A stretch of DNA of 64,000 nucleotides, taken from contig CM061142.1 in NCBI GenBank assembly GCA_030789695.1, positions 359,327,486 through 359,391,485 of the forward strand, written 5' to 3'. This stretch comes from Scilla litardierei (taxonomy: Eukaryota > Streptophyta > Magnoliopsida > Asparagales > Asparagaceae). The translations under genes were made by a program, and so were the position numbers. Below the pieces are notes generated by a model. That model was not told the DNA's origin and did no database searches. It saw nothing but the letters and a program-made list of their open reading frames with translations. Positions 24,624 to 37,038 of the stretch are shown piece by piece. Within the stretch, counting starts at the first letter, position 1, and each line of letters begins with the position of its first letter.

Positions 24624-27342
24624 TTCTTTCTCTCGTTGTCCCGGTCACCCCAGTATTTTTCTTACGATTTTTGGACTTCGTTTGACCTATGTGCACTTTT
24701 CGGCCCAACCCATTACATTTTAACCCTAGGTTTTACCTAGATTAATCCCTAATAATTAATTAATAAAATATTACATCAGATTTGGGCTTAGTCTATTTTA
24801 TATCCCCATTTTTCCCACACACCCACGCATGAGGGTTAGAGAGAGTGGGGACTTTATTATCCTTTTATCATAAAATCCTATACTAGCATGACTTAAAAAC
24901 AATTCAAAACCAAGCCCAACAGGTATGGCCCTAGACCTAGTAACTCACATGCTGCCCATACTCTATAATTTTAACCTAGGGCTTAAAAAATTTCACAGCA
25001 ACTCGAAAGCACCGCCTCCTTCTTTTCACGCCAACACAAATCCCCAAGAGACCATCAGCATCTTCTCCTCCCCCTCTCGACCCTGTCCCCACGCCCTCCG
25101 GCCAACATCACCGGAGCCCCGCCGGTGTGCCCCGCCAAAGGATGCAAGACCTCGGCACCGCCCAGGTGCGGCAGTAGCCCGGACTGCACACGGTGCCGCC
25201 GGGCAGCGGCAGTCTGCTGTTCTTCGCGATAGCGGCCACCCACGCTCGGCGGTCTCTCCTCCCTCCGACCCCTAGCACCGCCGGCAACCCAGGTGACGTC
25301 TCCTCCTTCCTCTTCACCCCCTCAACACCGTCGCCAGTCCCTTCAGGCCGTGCACCGCTGGAGAAACACCCCATCTCCTCCTCCCTTCGAGCGTCATTGC
25401 CCTCCAGCTCCGTCAGACCCGCCTCCTCCCAGCGGCAACCTTTGGCTGTGAGTTCCCTTATATGTGAACATGAACAGTACATAGCTCATATAATCAGTGT
25501 TATAAATTATGTTAATCATATGTTAACTTATTATTTTATATAACTTGTTAAAATATTAGTATGAGTATGTTACATTTGCAAGATGTAGGTTTTAATAAGT
25601 ATGTTGCAATATGTTACATGATATTAAGTTTAAACATATTAATTAGTTAGGTGATACACCTTTAATATATATTAGTTGATAGATACAATAGATTATGATG
25701 TTGTATTAGCTTATTGGGCTTGATATCACACATCCGATGTCGCAGATAAATCGGTTTCTCCGCGACCCGTTACCGTTTCCGAATCGTTCGTTCCCGTACC
25801 GTTCACGCTACAGGAATCCAACCCCTGACGTCGCTACCCGACATCAGAGTAGCTCTCGCATCGTGTTGAGGTAAGATCTGCACCGTAGGAACCCCACACT
25901 GCATGCTAATAAGATAAAAACTGTGTTTTTACTGCTTTGTAACTCACTAATCCAAGATAATAATACGGGACTATAGGCTGGTGTTGGACTGAGCATGGGA
26001 GCTCTGGACGTTATGAACTGTGATTGGACTTTGAGAATTGTGGTACCAGCACATATATCAGGCAAGTGAAACTTGCCAACTCTTGTGTAGGGCCATGTTT
26101 TTAGGCCACTTCCTTGTTCATAGCGTAAAAGAGACTAGTCAGTGAAATGCTAGCTGCCTAGACGCCTACTTGATCTAGTTTGACAACGAAACTAGATCCG
26201 TCACCTAATTGATCTAGCTTGACAACGAAGCTAGATCCAACCCTTTAACCTTGTTGTTCATGCATACTAAACTGTCACGTTTACTTTCCTTATCTGTACG
26301 CACTTTTAACTGCCATACATTGCATTCTACATGTCATCCAAGTTGATTGTTGCATTTGTAGCACACGCTACAATACTTGTACTTGTACTCCTTGAATACT
26401 ACTTCATGGGAACGGGCCTCATGTGTTAGTCAAAAGCCAATGCCCGGTTTCCTTGTCCGGCTAGGTGCACCCCTAGGCCATCATGTTAAAACACTTCCTG
26501 GCTCGTGATCCAGAAGTGGGCCTCATGTGTTGGTTGAAAACCAATGCCCGATACACGTGGAGGGGTAGGGATAAACGGTCACCTGAGCTTAGGAGTGGCC
26601 CGATCAGCCACTCTAGCCAGAAGGCAGAATCTCTGTGCACGAGGTGCTTACTTTACTTGTCTTGTACTAGTGAGTGTTACTTGTATGACTTGTCATTCAT
26701 GCCATGTTTAAATGCCATGCTCGTACCTTACTTTACTTTACTTTACCTGTTGCACTCATACTTTAACTGCCATGTCATTGCATTCATGCTAGAACTGCTA
26801 GGTTGCTTTACTTGTACCTACCTTCAGTTTCCTTGCACAAGTCTCTTGTAGACTTGCTGACATGTGCCCCTTGCTCTTTTGGGTGTCACATGTTAGACCC
26901 TGAGCCAGAGACCGTTGCTGAGTACGTGGTGTTTTGCTGACGCTGAGCCTGAGTCCATGTCTGCCTAGGAGGAGTTTTGTGGACACCGGAGACCTTTCTT
27001 GATGACTTTGCTGAGCTTCTTTTGTTTTAGGTTTTGTTGTTAGTTGTCGGTACGTTGCACCTTTGTTTTGTACGCTGTACTTTTGTTGGCCAGGTTTGGG
27101 CCCTTAAACTCTCTTTTATTTCAGGCTGGTGGCTTTTCTGTGATGTTGAAACTTATTTTATGGATATTTTGAGATATCTCTTTTGTCTCATTTCATTATT
27201 ATTATCTTTGTTTCGTTCGCGTTGCAAGGACCTGCAGTTTTAAATTTGATTGACGTTTATCGGACTTGCAGCTTTGCAGCTTCAAGTCTGAGCGGACCTT
27301 CTCACGCTTCGCCTCCATATTTTTGGGAAGCGGGGCGTGACA
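24624..27342 (+). repeat. 3' LTR of LARD1, right part
   Basis: Collinear with 5' LTR positions from about 616 to 3335 and ends CGTGACA, followed by the target duplication CCTTC. Substitutions relative to the 5' LTR run at about 2 percent in the stretch aligned by eye. Confidence 0.92.
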
Positions 27343-27355
27343 CCTTCTCTCGAAA

Positions 27356-29215
27356 ATGGCTTCGTCCTCCATCTTTGCATATGGAAGGAGCTTGGTCACG
27401 GCCATGGAGAAGAATCAGGAATGGGTCATGTAGCCGAGATTTCTTGCAAATGTGAGGTCCAACGTCAAGGCTGGTCAGATCATCGAGCTTTAGAGGAGTT
27501 ATGTCCGTCTCGATTACCAAATCTGGTTGCATGGGAAGGACAAGAGGGATCATCGTCCTGGCGATTGGAAAGCGGGGGTTTACATTAGAGCCTTCGAACG
27601 AGGCCTTCGATTTCCCATGCACCTCTTCATACGGTACTTCTTATGTACCCTGAACATTTCCATCTGCCAATTGATGCCAAATGCCATTGGTATGTTGATG
27701 GGCTTCATAGTTTTGTGTGTGATGAAGGGTATTGAACCATTTTCCTCCCATCAAGACCCCGGGCTGGTATACGATAATGGCCCATCGAGGCAAGAAGCTG
27801 TTGGAAGATCTTCCTACCTCCAATCCCAAGTGGAAAGACGAGTGTGTGTATATGGTTTTCCAAGAGGAGGCTAGCTTATGCACCGAATATGGTGCCCCTG
27901 ACTTGGGACCTGTTGAGGATAAGCCGCTGACCGTAGAGGAGAAGAAAGCAACCGACCGTCGAGGAGAAGTAATCCACCGACACTCTGACGAACCTGCCAG
28001 AGGATATGAGGTCGGTCAAGTGGTTGTGGTCTAACAACGTGCTATGTCTGACCGTGTAGACGAAAGGTTGGTTCGATCGAGCCTGCCAACTGTTCGACAT
28101 TCGTTCCTCGACCTAACTCGTTTGTTGCTTTCGTAGGCATGGCTAGTGTGGACTATCAGGTGGATCCCACATTAAGGGAAGCAGTCAAGGCTTCCATCCA
28201 AAAGGCACATGTGAGCATGTTGTCTTCTTGGGTGCCTACTGTGGGGGAACTGACAGCTCAACCATCTAGCGATCGACCCGTAGTTGTCAAGCAGGTTGCT
28301 CAGTTGGCCCACCCTCTGAAGAAGAAGAAAAAGCTCATCTCTGAATTTGAAGTAGTTGTATTGGAGGGGGTCAAGAGGAGGCGACAACTCATTCTCAGGG
28401 ACTCGGAGCCATCTGGGTCGAATGCAGCCGCGGAGCAGGTCTCCCGGCCTGGGAGCGATAACCTTCACGAGGAAGACTCGGTGAGGACTCAGATTCCACC
28501 TGAGCTTCTTATACATAAGGACTCCTGGCCTTGGGGGTCTGTTCCCTCCTGTAGGACTGTCTGAAGACATCCCTGACGAATATAGGCCGATTTTGCTGAA
28601 GAGCCGATCTCCTTAGGCCCAATTCGACTGCTCCGAGGAGGAGCTCGTTCGGGTGGGATTTCTATTGAGGCATGTAGTTTTCGCTCTTCTTGATTGCAGG
28701 ACCGCCTCCCGCATCGCTGATAATTTTACCCTTCCATGGGACATGGCTGTCGTAGAGAGGGTTGATTACAAGCTGCTTTCATCGATAGTTGTTCATGCCA
28801 GCGTCCATGTAATTATTGCTCCAGCGTCCCTCGACGCTGATTCAGCACATATATTGACCATTGAGTGTTGTGTGCAGGCTCTCATAGACACATCACATTG
28901 TGTCGTCGTGCTCTGGAGGTGGCCAACCATGGGGTCACCCTGGAGGCCGTTGGGTCAGGTGTTGATAGATCTCAAGTTGAGCTGACTAGACTCAGCCTTC
29001 TCTATGAGACGAGATTAGATTGCAATCAAAAACTTGAGCATGAGTTAAGCGAGTCTCGCAGGAGGGTGGCTGAACAAACCGCCTTGAGAAAGCGAGCGAA
29101 GAATTCTTTGTTAGAGGAGAGAGTGGAAGTCGAGGTCATAGCGAAGAGGGTGGTTCAGGAGTTCAAGGATTCATTTCCCCACTTCGATGATCTATACAAG
29201 GAAGTCAACCAGTGA
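27356..29215 (+). pseudogene. Antisense ORF of the gypsy element, decayed (putative 'gypsy type transposon' domain)
   Basis: The ATG at 27356 lies 8 bases after the LARD1 target duplication. The same frame, with stops, continues to about 27740 through FPMHLFIRYFLCTLNISICQ and NAIGMLMGFIVLC. A frameshift then leads to PGWYTIMAHRGKKLLEDLP and PKWKDECVYMV. These phrases resemble the plant domain named 'putative gypsy type transposon' (Pfam Transposase_28), which occurs in antisense ORFs of Tat-lineage elements. Further frames follow at 28139-28564 and 28865-29215, the last Arg/Glu-rich and coiled-coil-like. It is transcribed opposite to the element's gag. Function is unknown. Multiple stops and shifts make it a pseudogene. 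Confidence 0.6.
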
Positions 29216-29740
29216 TGTCGATTGGAAATGAAGAACCGATTCCCTGACCTCTCCGAAGAGATAGATAAGATCCCGGTGATTCTTCCAAACCTTGGTGACG
29301 ATGAATCAAGCCAAGGCACGGAGTAAGCTGCTCTCTCTGACGATGCTAGAACCGTGGCCGATGATGATGCAAGAGCGGAAGCTGTAAGGGACCCAGAGTC
29401 CACTGCCGTGCTGGATGGAGACCAAGGGCCTAGCAAGCCGTTGTAGGGTCTCAGCATTCTTTTTATGCCTGTTTTTGAAATTTTTGAATGTATAGGGGGT
29501 GATGTAGATGTGAACAAACAATTTTTTGAAGTGCCAGAAGAGTTGGCCTGCATGTCCATGTTTGTTGTTGCATCTTTTTGTTTGCTGTCGTACATGTTGT
29601 ATGGTAGTCATATCCCCTGATGACCCCTTGATGGGTTAGGCGTTACTTCAGGATGATTGAGATTAAACCATCGAACCATGTTTAGAAGTTGATCACCACG
29701 TTCCATGACGAGGGAGAGATTTCCTCGAATTACAACTAAT
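29216..29740 (+). other. Region between antisense ORF and minisatellite
   Basis: Degenerate downstream part of the antisense gene. Stops occur in all frames and no recognised domain is seen. TGTATAGGGGGTGATG near 29490 could belong to a 3' UTR. Confidence 0.35.
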
Positions 29741-30604
29741 GAGACGGGAGTCGTTAAGTGATGAAGGGGTGGTCCCTTCGACTTATGGCTGAAGCTTGTT
29801 TAAGAGAGTCGTTTAGTATCGAAGGGGTGGCCCCTTCGACTTACGGCATATGCTCGTATAGGAGAGTTGTTCAGTTGCAAAAGGGTGGCCCCTTCGACTT
29901 ACGGCTGCCATTCGTTTAGGAGAGTCGTTCAGTTGCAAAGGGGTAACCACTTCGACTTACGGCTGACGCTCATTTAGGAGAGTCGTTCTGTTTCGAAGGG
30001 GTGGCCCCTTCGACTTACGGCTTATGCTTGTTAAGGAGAGTCATTTAGTAGCGAAGGGGTGCACACTTCGACTTATGGCTAACATTCGTTTAGGAGAGTC
30101 GTTCAGTAGTGAAGGGATGTCCCTTTTGACTTACAGCTGATGCTCATTTAGGAGAGTCATTTAGTTGCGAAGGGGTGGCCCCTTCGACTTACGACTGACG
30201 CTCGTTTAGAAGAGTCTTTCAGTTGCGAAGGGGTTGCTCCTTCGGCTTACGACTTACGCTCGCTTAGGAGAGTCGTTTAGTAGCGAATGTGTGGTCCCTT
30301 TGACTTACGGCTGACGCTCATTTAGGAAAGTCGTTCAGTTGCAAAGGGGTGGCCCATTCAACTTACCGTTGACGCTCGATGAGGAGAGTCGTTCAGTTGC
30401 GAAGGGATGGCCTCTTTGACTTACGGCTGACGCTTGTTTAGGAGAGTTGTTCAGTTGCAAAGGGGTGGCCCCTTCGACTTTAGGAGAGTCGTTTAGTTGC
30501 GAATGGGTGGCCCCTTCGACTTACGGTTAACGTTCGTTTAGGAGAGTCGTTCAGTAGAGAAGGGATGGCCCCTTCGGCTTACGGCTGATGCTCGGTGAGG
30601 AGTC
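29741..30604. repeat. Minisatellite, about 15 copies of a 58-bp unit
   Basis: Unit starts are visible at roughly 29745, 29807, 29862, 29920, 29977, 30035, 30093, 30151, 30209, 30267, 30326, 30382, 30440, 30482 and 30541. Each unit contains GGAGAGTCGTTCAGTTGC, then the near-palindrome AAGGGGTGGCCCCTT, then CGACTTACGGCTGACG. One unit near 30440-30481 is shortened. The array lies between gag and the antisense ORF of the gypsy element, where tandem repeats are known in Tat/Ogre elements. Confidence 0.92.
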
Positions 30605-30859
30605 ACTTGCATGGATTTTAGCAACACGAATTCAGTTTACCCAAGCATTCCCGAGGATCGGGTCCTTTAAGAGGGAATTTTGGTGGGATAGTTTTTGTAG
30701 ATTTCATGAAGGCGTAATGAAGAGAAACTTTATTTTATAAAAGAGATATGTGTTATTGAAAAAGTGACAGAAAAACAAAAGGGGTACATGTGTTTTCGAA
30801 CTTCGTCGGGGATGTTGCTGTCTAACGCCTTTTTATTCGCCTCAAGATTAGACGGATTG
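30605..30859 (-). other. Gap between minisatellite and gag
   Basis: Non-coding sequence containing an A-rich stretch. The position just after gag is where protease and polymerase would be expected on the minus strand; nothing of them is seen. Confidence 0.4.
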
Positions 30860-32099
30860 CTAGTCGATCACCTTGGTGACAGGTGACCCCGTCATCTTGC
30901 CCTTCTTCTTTGAGGATCCCTCCTTGCTATATTGATCGTTAGTCGGGTTCTTGGGGTGTCCTTGCTTGACTAGCGCATCGATCTCTTTTTTGAGAGTCCA
31001 ACAGTCGTTGGTATCGTGTCCATAGTCGTTGTGGTGCTTACAGAATTTGAGGTCGTTCCTCTTCTCGTACTTGCCCTTCTTTGTTGTCTCTTGGATCAGC
31101 TCCTCTCGTGGGGCGTAAACGAGGACTTCCACATTATGAGTGAATGGCCTAGCATATGTAGGGCACTCCTTGCTATGAGAGCTCCTCTCCTGGGGTCTCT
31201 TGTCTCAAGACTCCTGTCGGAGGTTCCCAAGGTTGGTTTCTCTCGCCTCGTGTCTCTGCGGCGGGAGGGTATGCCCTTTGCATTAGCTCTGGTTGGTTCC
31301 TCTGCCTTTTCAAAGGAAGTATACCGATCCGTTACGTTAAGCATTTCTGCGACGGTGTTAGGGGGAACTGGTGGAGGGCCCTTTGTAGGTGCTTATTCCG
31401 GACCACCTGGGTGAGCACCGATATAATGGTTACGTCCGGTGTCTCTTCAACGTCGAGCCTCTCGTTGTTGAATTTCTAGACGAAGGCTCGAATCAACTCA
31501 TTCTCGTTCTGTTTGAGCGAGAAGAGGTGGGAGGACTTCTTCTTAGGACGTCGTCCCGCAACGAATTGCTTGCAGAATATTTCTGCCAATTCATCGAACG
31601 AGCCAATACAGACATGGGGTAGCCCTTCGCACCAACTCTCTGCCATCTTGAACAGGGTAGCATAGAAGGCTCTACAATGGTATGTCTCATCGGCCCCATG
31701 AAGCAGCATGACATTCAGATACTTATGAATGTCCAACCATGGGTCACCTCTGCCTTCATAAGCTGGTAGGGCCGGTAGCTTGAACCTGTGAAGAGGAGGA
31801 GCAGAGATGATATTCTCTCTCAGTAGGGTCCTCTAAATTATGGATCGAACGAGTAGAGATCCCCATTGGTCGGGTTGCACATAGTTGGCTCCCGAGGACC
31901 GATTTGGGATTTCCTCCCTCCTTTCGAATCCACCTTCAAGGTAAAAAGGGTTATAACCTGGTGGAGCCCCGTATATTACCTGATTTAGGATGTTGTGAGT
32001 TGCTTTCCAGTAATTAGAGGGGGTTTGTTCCCCCTGGAGAATGAAGGCTCGATTGTCGCCCTCCGTTCCACTGTATTGGTGAGTTGGGGGGGGGGTCAT
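30860..32099 (-). pseudogene. Ty3/gypsy gag polyprotein, decayed
   Basis: Four frame fragments on the minus strand follow gag order: an N-terminal piece (31833-32099, with ANYVQP), the retrotransposon gag core (31476-31736, with HGADETYHCRAFYATL and FDELAEIFCKQF), an Arg-rich linker (31096-31344), and a C-terminal zinc-knuckle piece (30860-31132, with CKHHNDYGHDTNDC and LKKEIDALVKQGH). This knuckle and the following segment are typical of Tat-lineage and related plant gypsy gags. Gag would form the particle and bind RNA. Shifts and stops separate the pieces. No protease or polymerase follows, so even the intact element would have depended on another for reverse transcription. Confidence 0.85.
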
Positions 32100-32309
32100 G
32101 TTGTGGGAGTTAATCTCCTGTTGATATGTGATGTGTCCATATTTTACATCTTTTCATAGCATCATTCCATTGCATTTCATATCATATTCACACCCAAATC
32201 CCGTACTTTCCTACGATATTGCAATTCTAACACTATATTCGAGTTTCGTAGAATTTTGTGGATTTTCAGGGATTTTGGAGCGATCGGGACCCATTTTGGA
32301 TATGGACAC

Positions 32310-33936
32310 TGTTGGATCCTGTGGATGGCAAACAACACTAGAAGGGGGGTTGAATAGTGTTGTGCAAATAGTATACTTTTTTAATTGTTAAGATTAGCAC
32401 AAATAAAATCCTTCTAATGTAGCCTAAGAAGCCAAGTAGAGTGATCTACGCTTGGTTCTTAATCAACAAAGTAATCTTACAAATATGATAGAGAAAAGAT
32501 TACAATCAGATATAAATCTTTACAAAGAGATCTTTACACAGCGGTAATTAAATAAACAAGGAAGTACAAAGATATAAGATTAGCAAATGAAAAATTCTTG
32601 TACAAGAAATATAAACAATCACAGAAAAACAAACGCAGAGACAAGCGATTTTATCCTGGTTCCCCGCAACCCGGGTACGTCCAGTCCCCGACCAATCTGG
32701 TACGAGATTTTCCACTATCTGCCTTGGCAAATACAAGTACCTAACTTCACTCGTTAGGATTTCCAACGACCTAGTCTCAACCAGGATTTCCGACTGGCAA
32801 CACCTAGACTTGTCTAGTGTTCCAACAACAACACAATGAAACTTATATCCAATACACCACAATAAATTGATGGAGATTGGTATTTACACCCGATTCTATA
32901 GCCAATCAATAACAGACAACATTGTGTAGTGGCTTGATAGAATAAGAGTCTAGATCACACAAAGATACGAGAGAATTCTTTGTGATCTAGATGTAATGCT
33001 TTTCAAAAAATACTTTAAACAAAATAAAGAGAATAGCAATAAGGATTTTGAAAAATGGTTATCCAATAAAACAAGAGTATGATCTTTAAAAAAGTAGTAA
33101 TAGAATTTTGCAAGATCACAAATAAAAATAGAATTGGCTAGAGAGAATGAGAGCTTTGAATTAAAGAGCGTTTGCACGAGAGATTTGATTTTCAATAGAT
33201 GTTGTGTTTTTATAAAATGAAATTAGCTCTTATTTATAGGGAAAATTCTGAGATTTGAAATTCAAATTTTCTTTGACTTTTGTCCCAAAAATCTCGGAGA
33301 AAATAACTGAACGAATTTTCAAAATTCAAATCAAAATGTCAGAATTTTACAGCTGGTAGTCGACTCCCTCATGTAGGTAGTCGACTCAGGGAATCTCGAA
33401 TCTCAGCTGGTAGTCGACTCCCTACTGTTGGTAGTCGACTCCCAGAGGAGTTTTTCCTGCAACACTTCTAGTCAGACAGGTAGCTAACTCCAGGGTGTGT
33501 GGAGTTTCACTACGGAAGTTATAGGATGACTAGACAAAGCTCTCTAAAACATTTTTGAAGATATAAAAAATCTTTTCAAAAAGCTTTTTCAAATTGTTTG
33601 TGTGCGTGTGTTTTGTCTATATGATTTGGCTTTAACAAATACCCTAAAGAGACACGACACACTCACTATAGACTTAGGACACATCTTCGGAAGCTTGATC
33701 AATTTGATGGAGTAGAAGTGAGCTTCTCTTGAGCTTCTTGTTCTGTTTGAGCTTTGAACTTCATCATTTGACTTAGCCACGTTTGTCCTTGTCTTTGAGC
33801 GTAGATTTGTGTTTCTTTGAGTATGAGTAAAGCTTCGCATATTCTGCACACTTCAGTGTAGTGTAGTTAGTACACTAAGCTTTCATTTGGTGTGCTCATC
33901 ATCAAAATCACTTGGGGTGGAATTCAATTTCCATCA
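32310..33936 (-). repeat. 3' LTR of the deleted SIRE element
   Basis: 1627 bases, starting TGTTGGATCC with the SIRE signature CTAGAAGGGGGGTTGAATAG and ending TTTCCATCA (plus-strand reading). Four GTAGTCGACTC motifs lie at 33354-33443, upstream in minus sense of the TATA-like CCTATAAATAA at 33230-33240. Confidence 0.88.
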
Positions 33937-34345
33937 CTCTCCCCCTTTTTGATGATGACACCCAAATGAAAAAATGAAGTTTGAAAAAAAATGAAGATTC
34001 ATGAAAGTATACTTACTCCCCCTTCTTTGATGCGGTTCTCCCCCTGCATCGAACCTGTTAGCAATACAATTCATATAATTTCATTTTTGCATTTCATATA
34101 TTTTTCTCCCCCTTGTCATCAACAAAAAATTTTTCAAAAGATCATAATATAATTAGGAGAGGAATTTAATTTCATATGCCTGCAAGAGAGATGTTAGTTT
34201 ATAGGAACAACTAAAGTATTGCATAGAGGATAAGTTCATGATAGGTAGCACCATACGATAAAAGTTATTACAAGCCATAAGTCTTAAGGACATAGTTTTT
34301 TTAGAATCATTGTTTTGAAAGAGAACCATTGTTTTATGAGAGAAG
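33937..34345 (-). other. 3' untranslated region of the deleted SIRE element with four C-tract boxes
   Basis: CTCCCCCTT-type boxes occur at 33937-33951 (next to the LTR, the functional polypurine tract in minus sense), 34016, 34038 and 34106. The young SIRE element has the same arrangement. Confidence 0.65.
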
Positions 34346-34458
34346 CTAAGGATGACCGCTGTTCTTCTTTAGTTCCTTGATCTCTTCAAGGATCATAACA
34401 AGCGTTTCCTCAGTCATCTTGTTGCTTTTCACGACGATCTCCTTGAGGTTGTCCACCT

Positions 34459-36110
34459 TGTAATGCCCTACCAGCTACTGCACAAGTACTAGAGGGGGGG
34501 TGAATAGTACTTTAAAATAATAAGGCGTATAATTCCAAATTAAATTGCAAACAACCACCAAATCAATTTGCGGAAGCTTAAATTGATTGACAACAATGAA
34601 ATAAACAAAGCTAACAAACGATGTTAATGGGTTCGGATCCACCCAAGTCTCCCCGACTTGTTCCCGGTGATCCTACGTCCCAACCACCCGGATCCCCTCC
34701 GGATACTTGAGTTAGAAACCCTAACTCAAGATTTCCACTATGAATATCTTGTGAAAAACCTTCACAAGATCAAATCATACATGCAATGGCAAAGTGAATC
34801 CCACAACCCGGGATCACAAACTTCTCTCACAACCGAGAGAGCCAATAAGCAATATAAAGAGTTTAAATGAAATAAATACTCTTACCACAAAATCCTATAC
34901 CTTGAGTTTTTCTTACCCAATAGGTGGAATGAAGGATTTGAGGAAGATGAAGTCACCAAGCCCTAGCACCAAGGAAATGAGCAGCAATGGATGCCTAGGG
35001 AAGAGTTGGAGACTTGGATCAAGCAATAGCTTGAAGAGCTCACCAAGAACAAGCTTCTCTCTAGATCTAGAAATGAGAGAGAATGGCTTTCTTGTGAGGA
35101 AGAGAGCTTTAGATTTGAGGGAGAATGGCTATCTCTTTAGGGCTCAATGAATCTCTTAATGGCAGCTCTATTGAAGATAGAAATGACCTAGGTTCGTATT
35201 TATAGGAACCCAAAAACATAAGTTAGGTCAATCTCCAACGGAAAGAAATCTGGGAGAATTAGTCGGTCAAAGAACAATCACTGACCGACTAGTTCATCAA
35301 CTAGTCGGTCAGTCACAAAGCATGGACCGACTAAGAGCAGATCAGAGAAGAGATAGAATTTCAGACCTAGAAAACTAGTCTGAAGGCAAGTTGACTTAGT
35401 CGGTCCAAGAACAAAAGTTGACCGACTAGATTGTCAACTAGTCGGTCATCAAACGTTCTTAGACCGACTAACGGTAAACAGTAGCTTAGGAGAAATTTGG
35501 CATGTACAGTAAATCACAACTAGTCGGTCAAAGAAGCATCACTGACCGACTAGTTCACAAACTAGTCGGTCGGTGAGTCAACGTAGACCGACTAACTGTA
35601 AACAGTAAAGAACAAAGATTTAACTGACTGAAACTAGTCGGTCCAAGAACAGTGGCCGACCGACTAGATCTCCATCTAGTCGGTCAGTACTTGTTCTTGT
35701 ACCAACTAACATGCACAACAAGGTCCGAATCGAAGCGCGACGCTTCGAGGAAATTAGAGTGAACATGTGCAAGAATCCTAGAGCTACGAAATGAGCGAAA
35801 TGAAGATAGAAACGTAAGATATACTCAAGGCTTAACATTCTATCAATCAAAACTAAAAGACTATAAATAAAACCTTAATAAACGGTCTTTGAGAGCTTCG
35901 ATTGAATCTTCATTATTTCCAAAGCGTTGCATGAGCTTCAACGAAGCTTTAGGCTTGAATACGAGCTTTTGGAAGTGTTGAGATGTCGCTTTGAATATTC
36001 TCGTGAAATTGGCGACGATCTCCAATACTGCGCTCACAAATTGTTAGTTCATGAATTATTTATGTTTGCTCATCATCCAAAACCAAATCCGGGGAGTCCA
36101 ATATTCAACA
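34459..36110 (-). repeat. 3' LTR of the young SIRE element
   Basis: Plus-strand reading starts TGTAATGCCC, carries CTAGAGGGGGGGTGAATAG, and ends ATATTCAACA. The minus-strand TATA box CCTATAAATACG is at 35195-35206. The promoter module of paired GACCGACTAGT / ACTAGTCGGTC motifs spans about 35259-35706, upstream of the TATA box in element sense. Confidence 0.95.
35259..35706 (-). promoter_or_regulatory. U3 module of repeated ACTAGTCGGTC motifs
   Basis: About a dozen GTCGGTC / GACCGAC motifs occur, several as inverted pairs such as GACCGACTAGT facing ACTAGTCGGTC. They lie 53-510 bases upstream of the LTR TATA box in element sense, the expected place of enhancer elements. The module recurs in the other LTR (45743-46190), between pol and the envelope-like ORF (39077-39270), and in the LARD2 LTRs. 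Confidence 0.7.
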
Positions 36111-37038
36111 TTCTCCCCCTTTTTGGTGATGACAAACCAACATAAATAATAATCAAAGATAATAATTCAAATGTAAAATACTTACTCCCCCTGCATTGAT
36201 GACACGTTAATTCCAAAATGAATATAAATGAATTGTATCAAGCAGACGAGTAAGATAAATAAAGTGAATTGATTTTTGAAATATCGGATTTTGAAAATCC
36301 TTATTTGTATCTTAACTCCCCCTGAATCTAACATATCAAACTAGATTCTTGGAAATTGAGTTAAATTTTTCATTTGCGCTATTTATTATCATTATCTCTC
36401 CCCCTTTGGCATTATCCCAAAAATGGGGGGCATACAACGACAACAATTAGGAAATGTAAAATCCAACATCGGGAGTCGTAGACGAAGACAATGGACCAAC
36501 TTGACACCAAGGGAAAAATGTGGAAATCAAAACAAGGTGTGTCAAATTTTCCATTATCAATAAAAATCAACGATAATCAAAATCATCAAAAAATACCAAA
36601 TGTTTATTCATGTCTTGAATAAAGAAACATACTCTTCAATATTCAATATTCTTGGTTAATTTTGAGCATGAAAAACAATTCTATAAAATCCATTTAACCA
36701 ACTTTTTATGCGTCGATTCGATATCACATTTCAAATATATTCAACGATGTAGCACGACGAATAAAAGATAAAGTGATCGATGATGAACATATATATACAT
36801 AGAGACAACATGAGTACATCCAAAAGATATCACATCGAATATAAGAGATACATCATATCAAGTGCTACATATCATCAAAAAGAAATACATCATCATCAAC
36901 ATATCATACAATCCAACACCGACAATCAGAAAGCACAAAAGCAATACAACAAGGCAACTCTCAACCCCATCCTAACCCAAAACTCTCTCACTAGAATACA
37001 TCATCCAAAGTGTATATGGAGAGTCCTCGGAACAACGA
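36111..37038 (-). other. 3' untranslated region of the young SIRE element
   Basis: The polypurine tract (AAAAAGGGGGAGAA in element sense) touches the 3' LTR at 36111-36124. Further CTCCCCCT boxes are at 36184, 36315 and 36397. No coding region is supported; the 36780-37604 plus-strand frame is antisense to the envelope-like ORF. Confidence 0.75.

Larger units (their letters stand above)
165..27342 (+). mobile_element. LARD1: non-coding LTR retrotransposon (LARD-like), interrupted by a CACTA element
   Basis: Two LTRs of about 3.17 kb begin TGTAACGG and end CGTGACA. The element is flanked by an exact 5-bp target duplication, CCTTC (160-164 and 27343-27347). The interior is about 3.6 kb without a plausible coding region, which matches the LARD class (large retrotransposon derivatives). 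A purine tract, AAGGTGGGTAGGA, precedes the 3' LTR and fixes the plus-strand sense. A stretch just inside the 5' LTR is shared with LARD2. LTR divergence is about 2 percent by eye over the few hundred bases I compared, so it is older than LARD2 and the young SIRE element. It must be mobilised by an autonomous gypsy partner not seen here. Confidence 0.85.

Noticed and set aside
34658..35150. Frames duplicated at 45142-45634
   Set aside because: They are shadows of the two identical SIRE LTRs, not genes.
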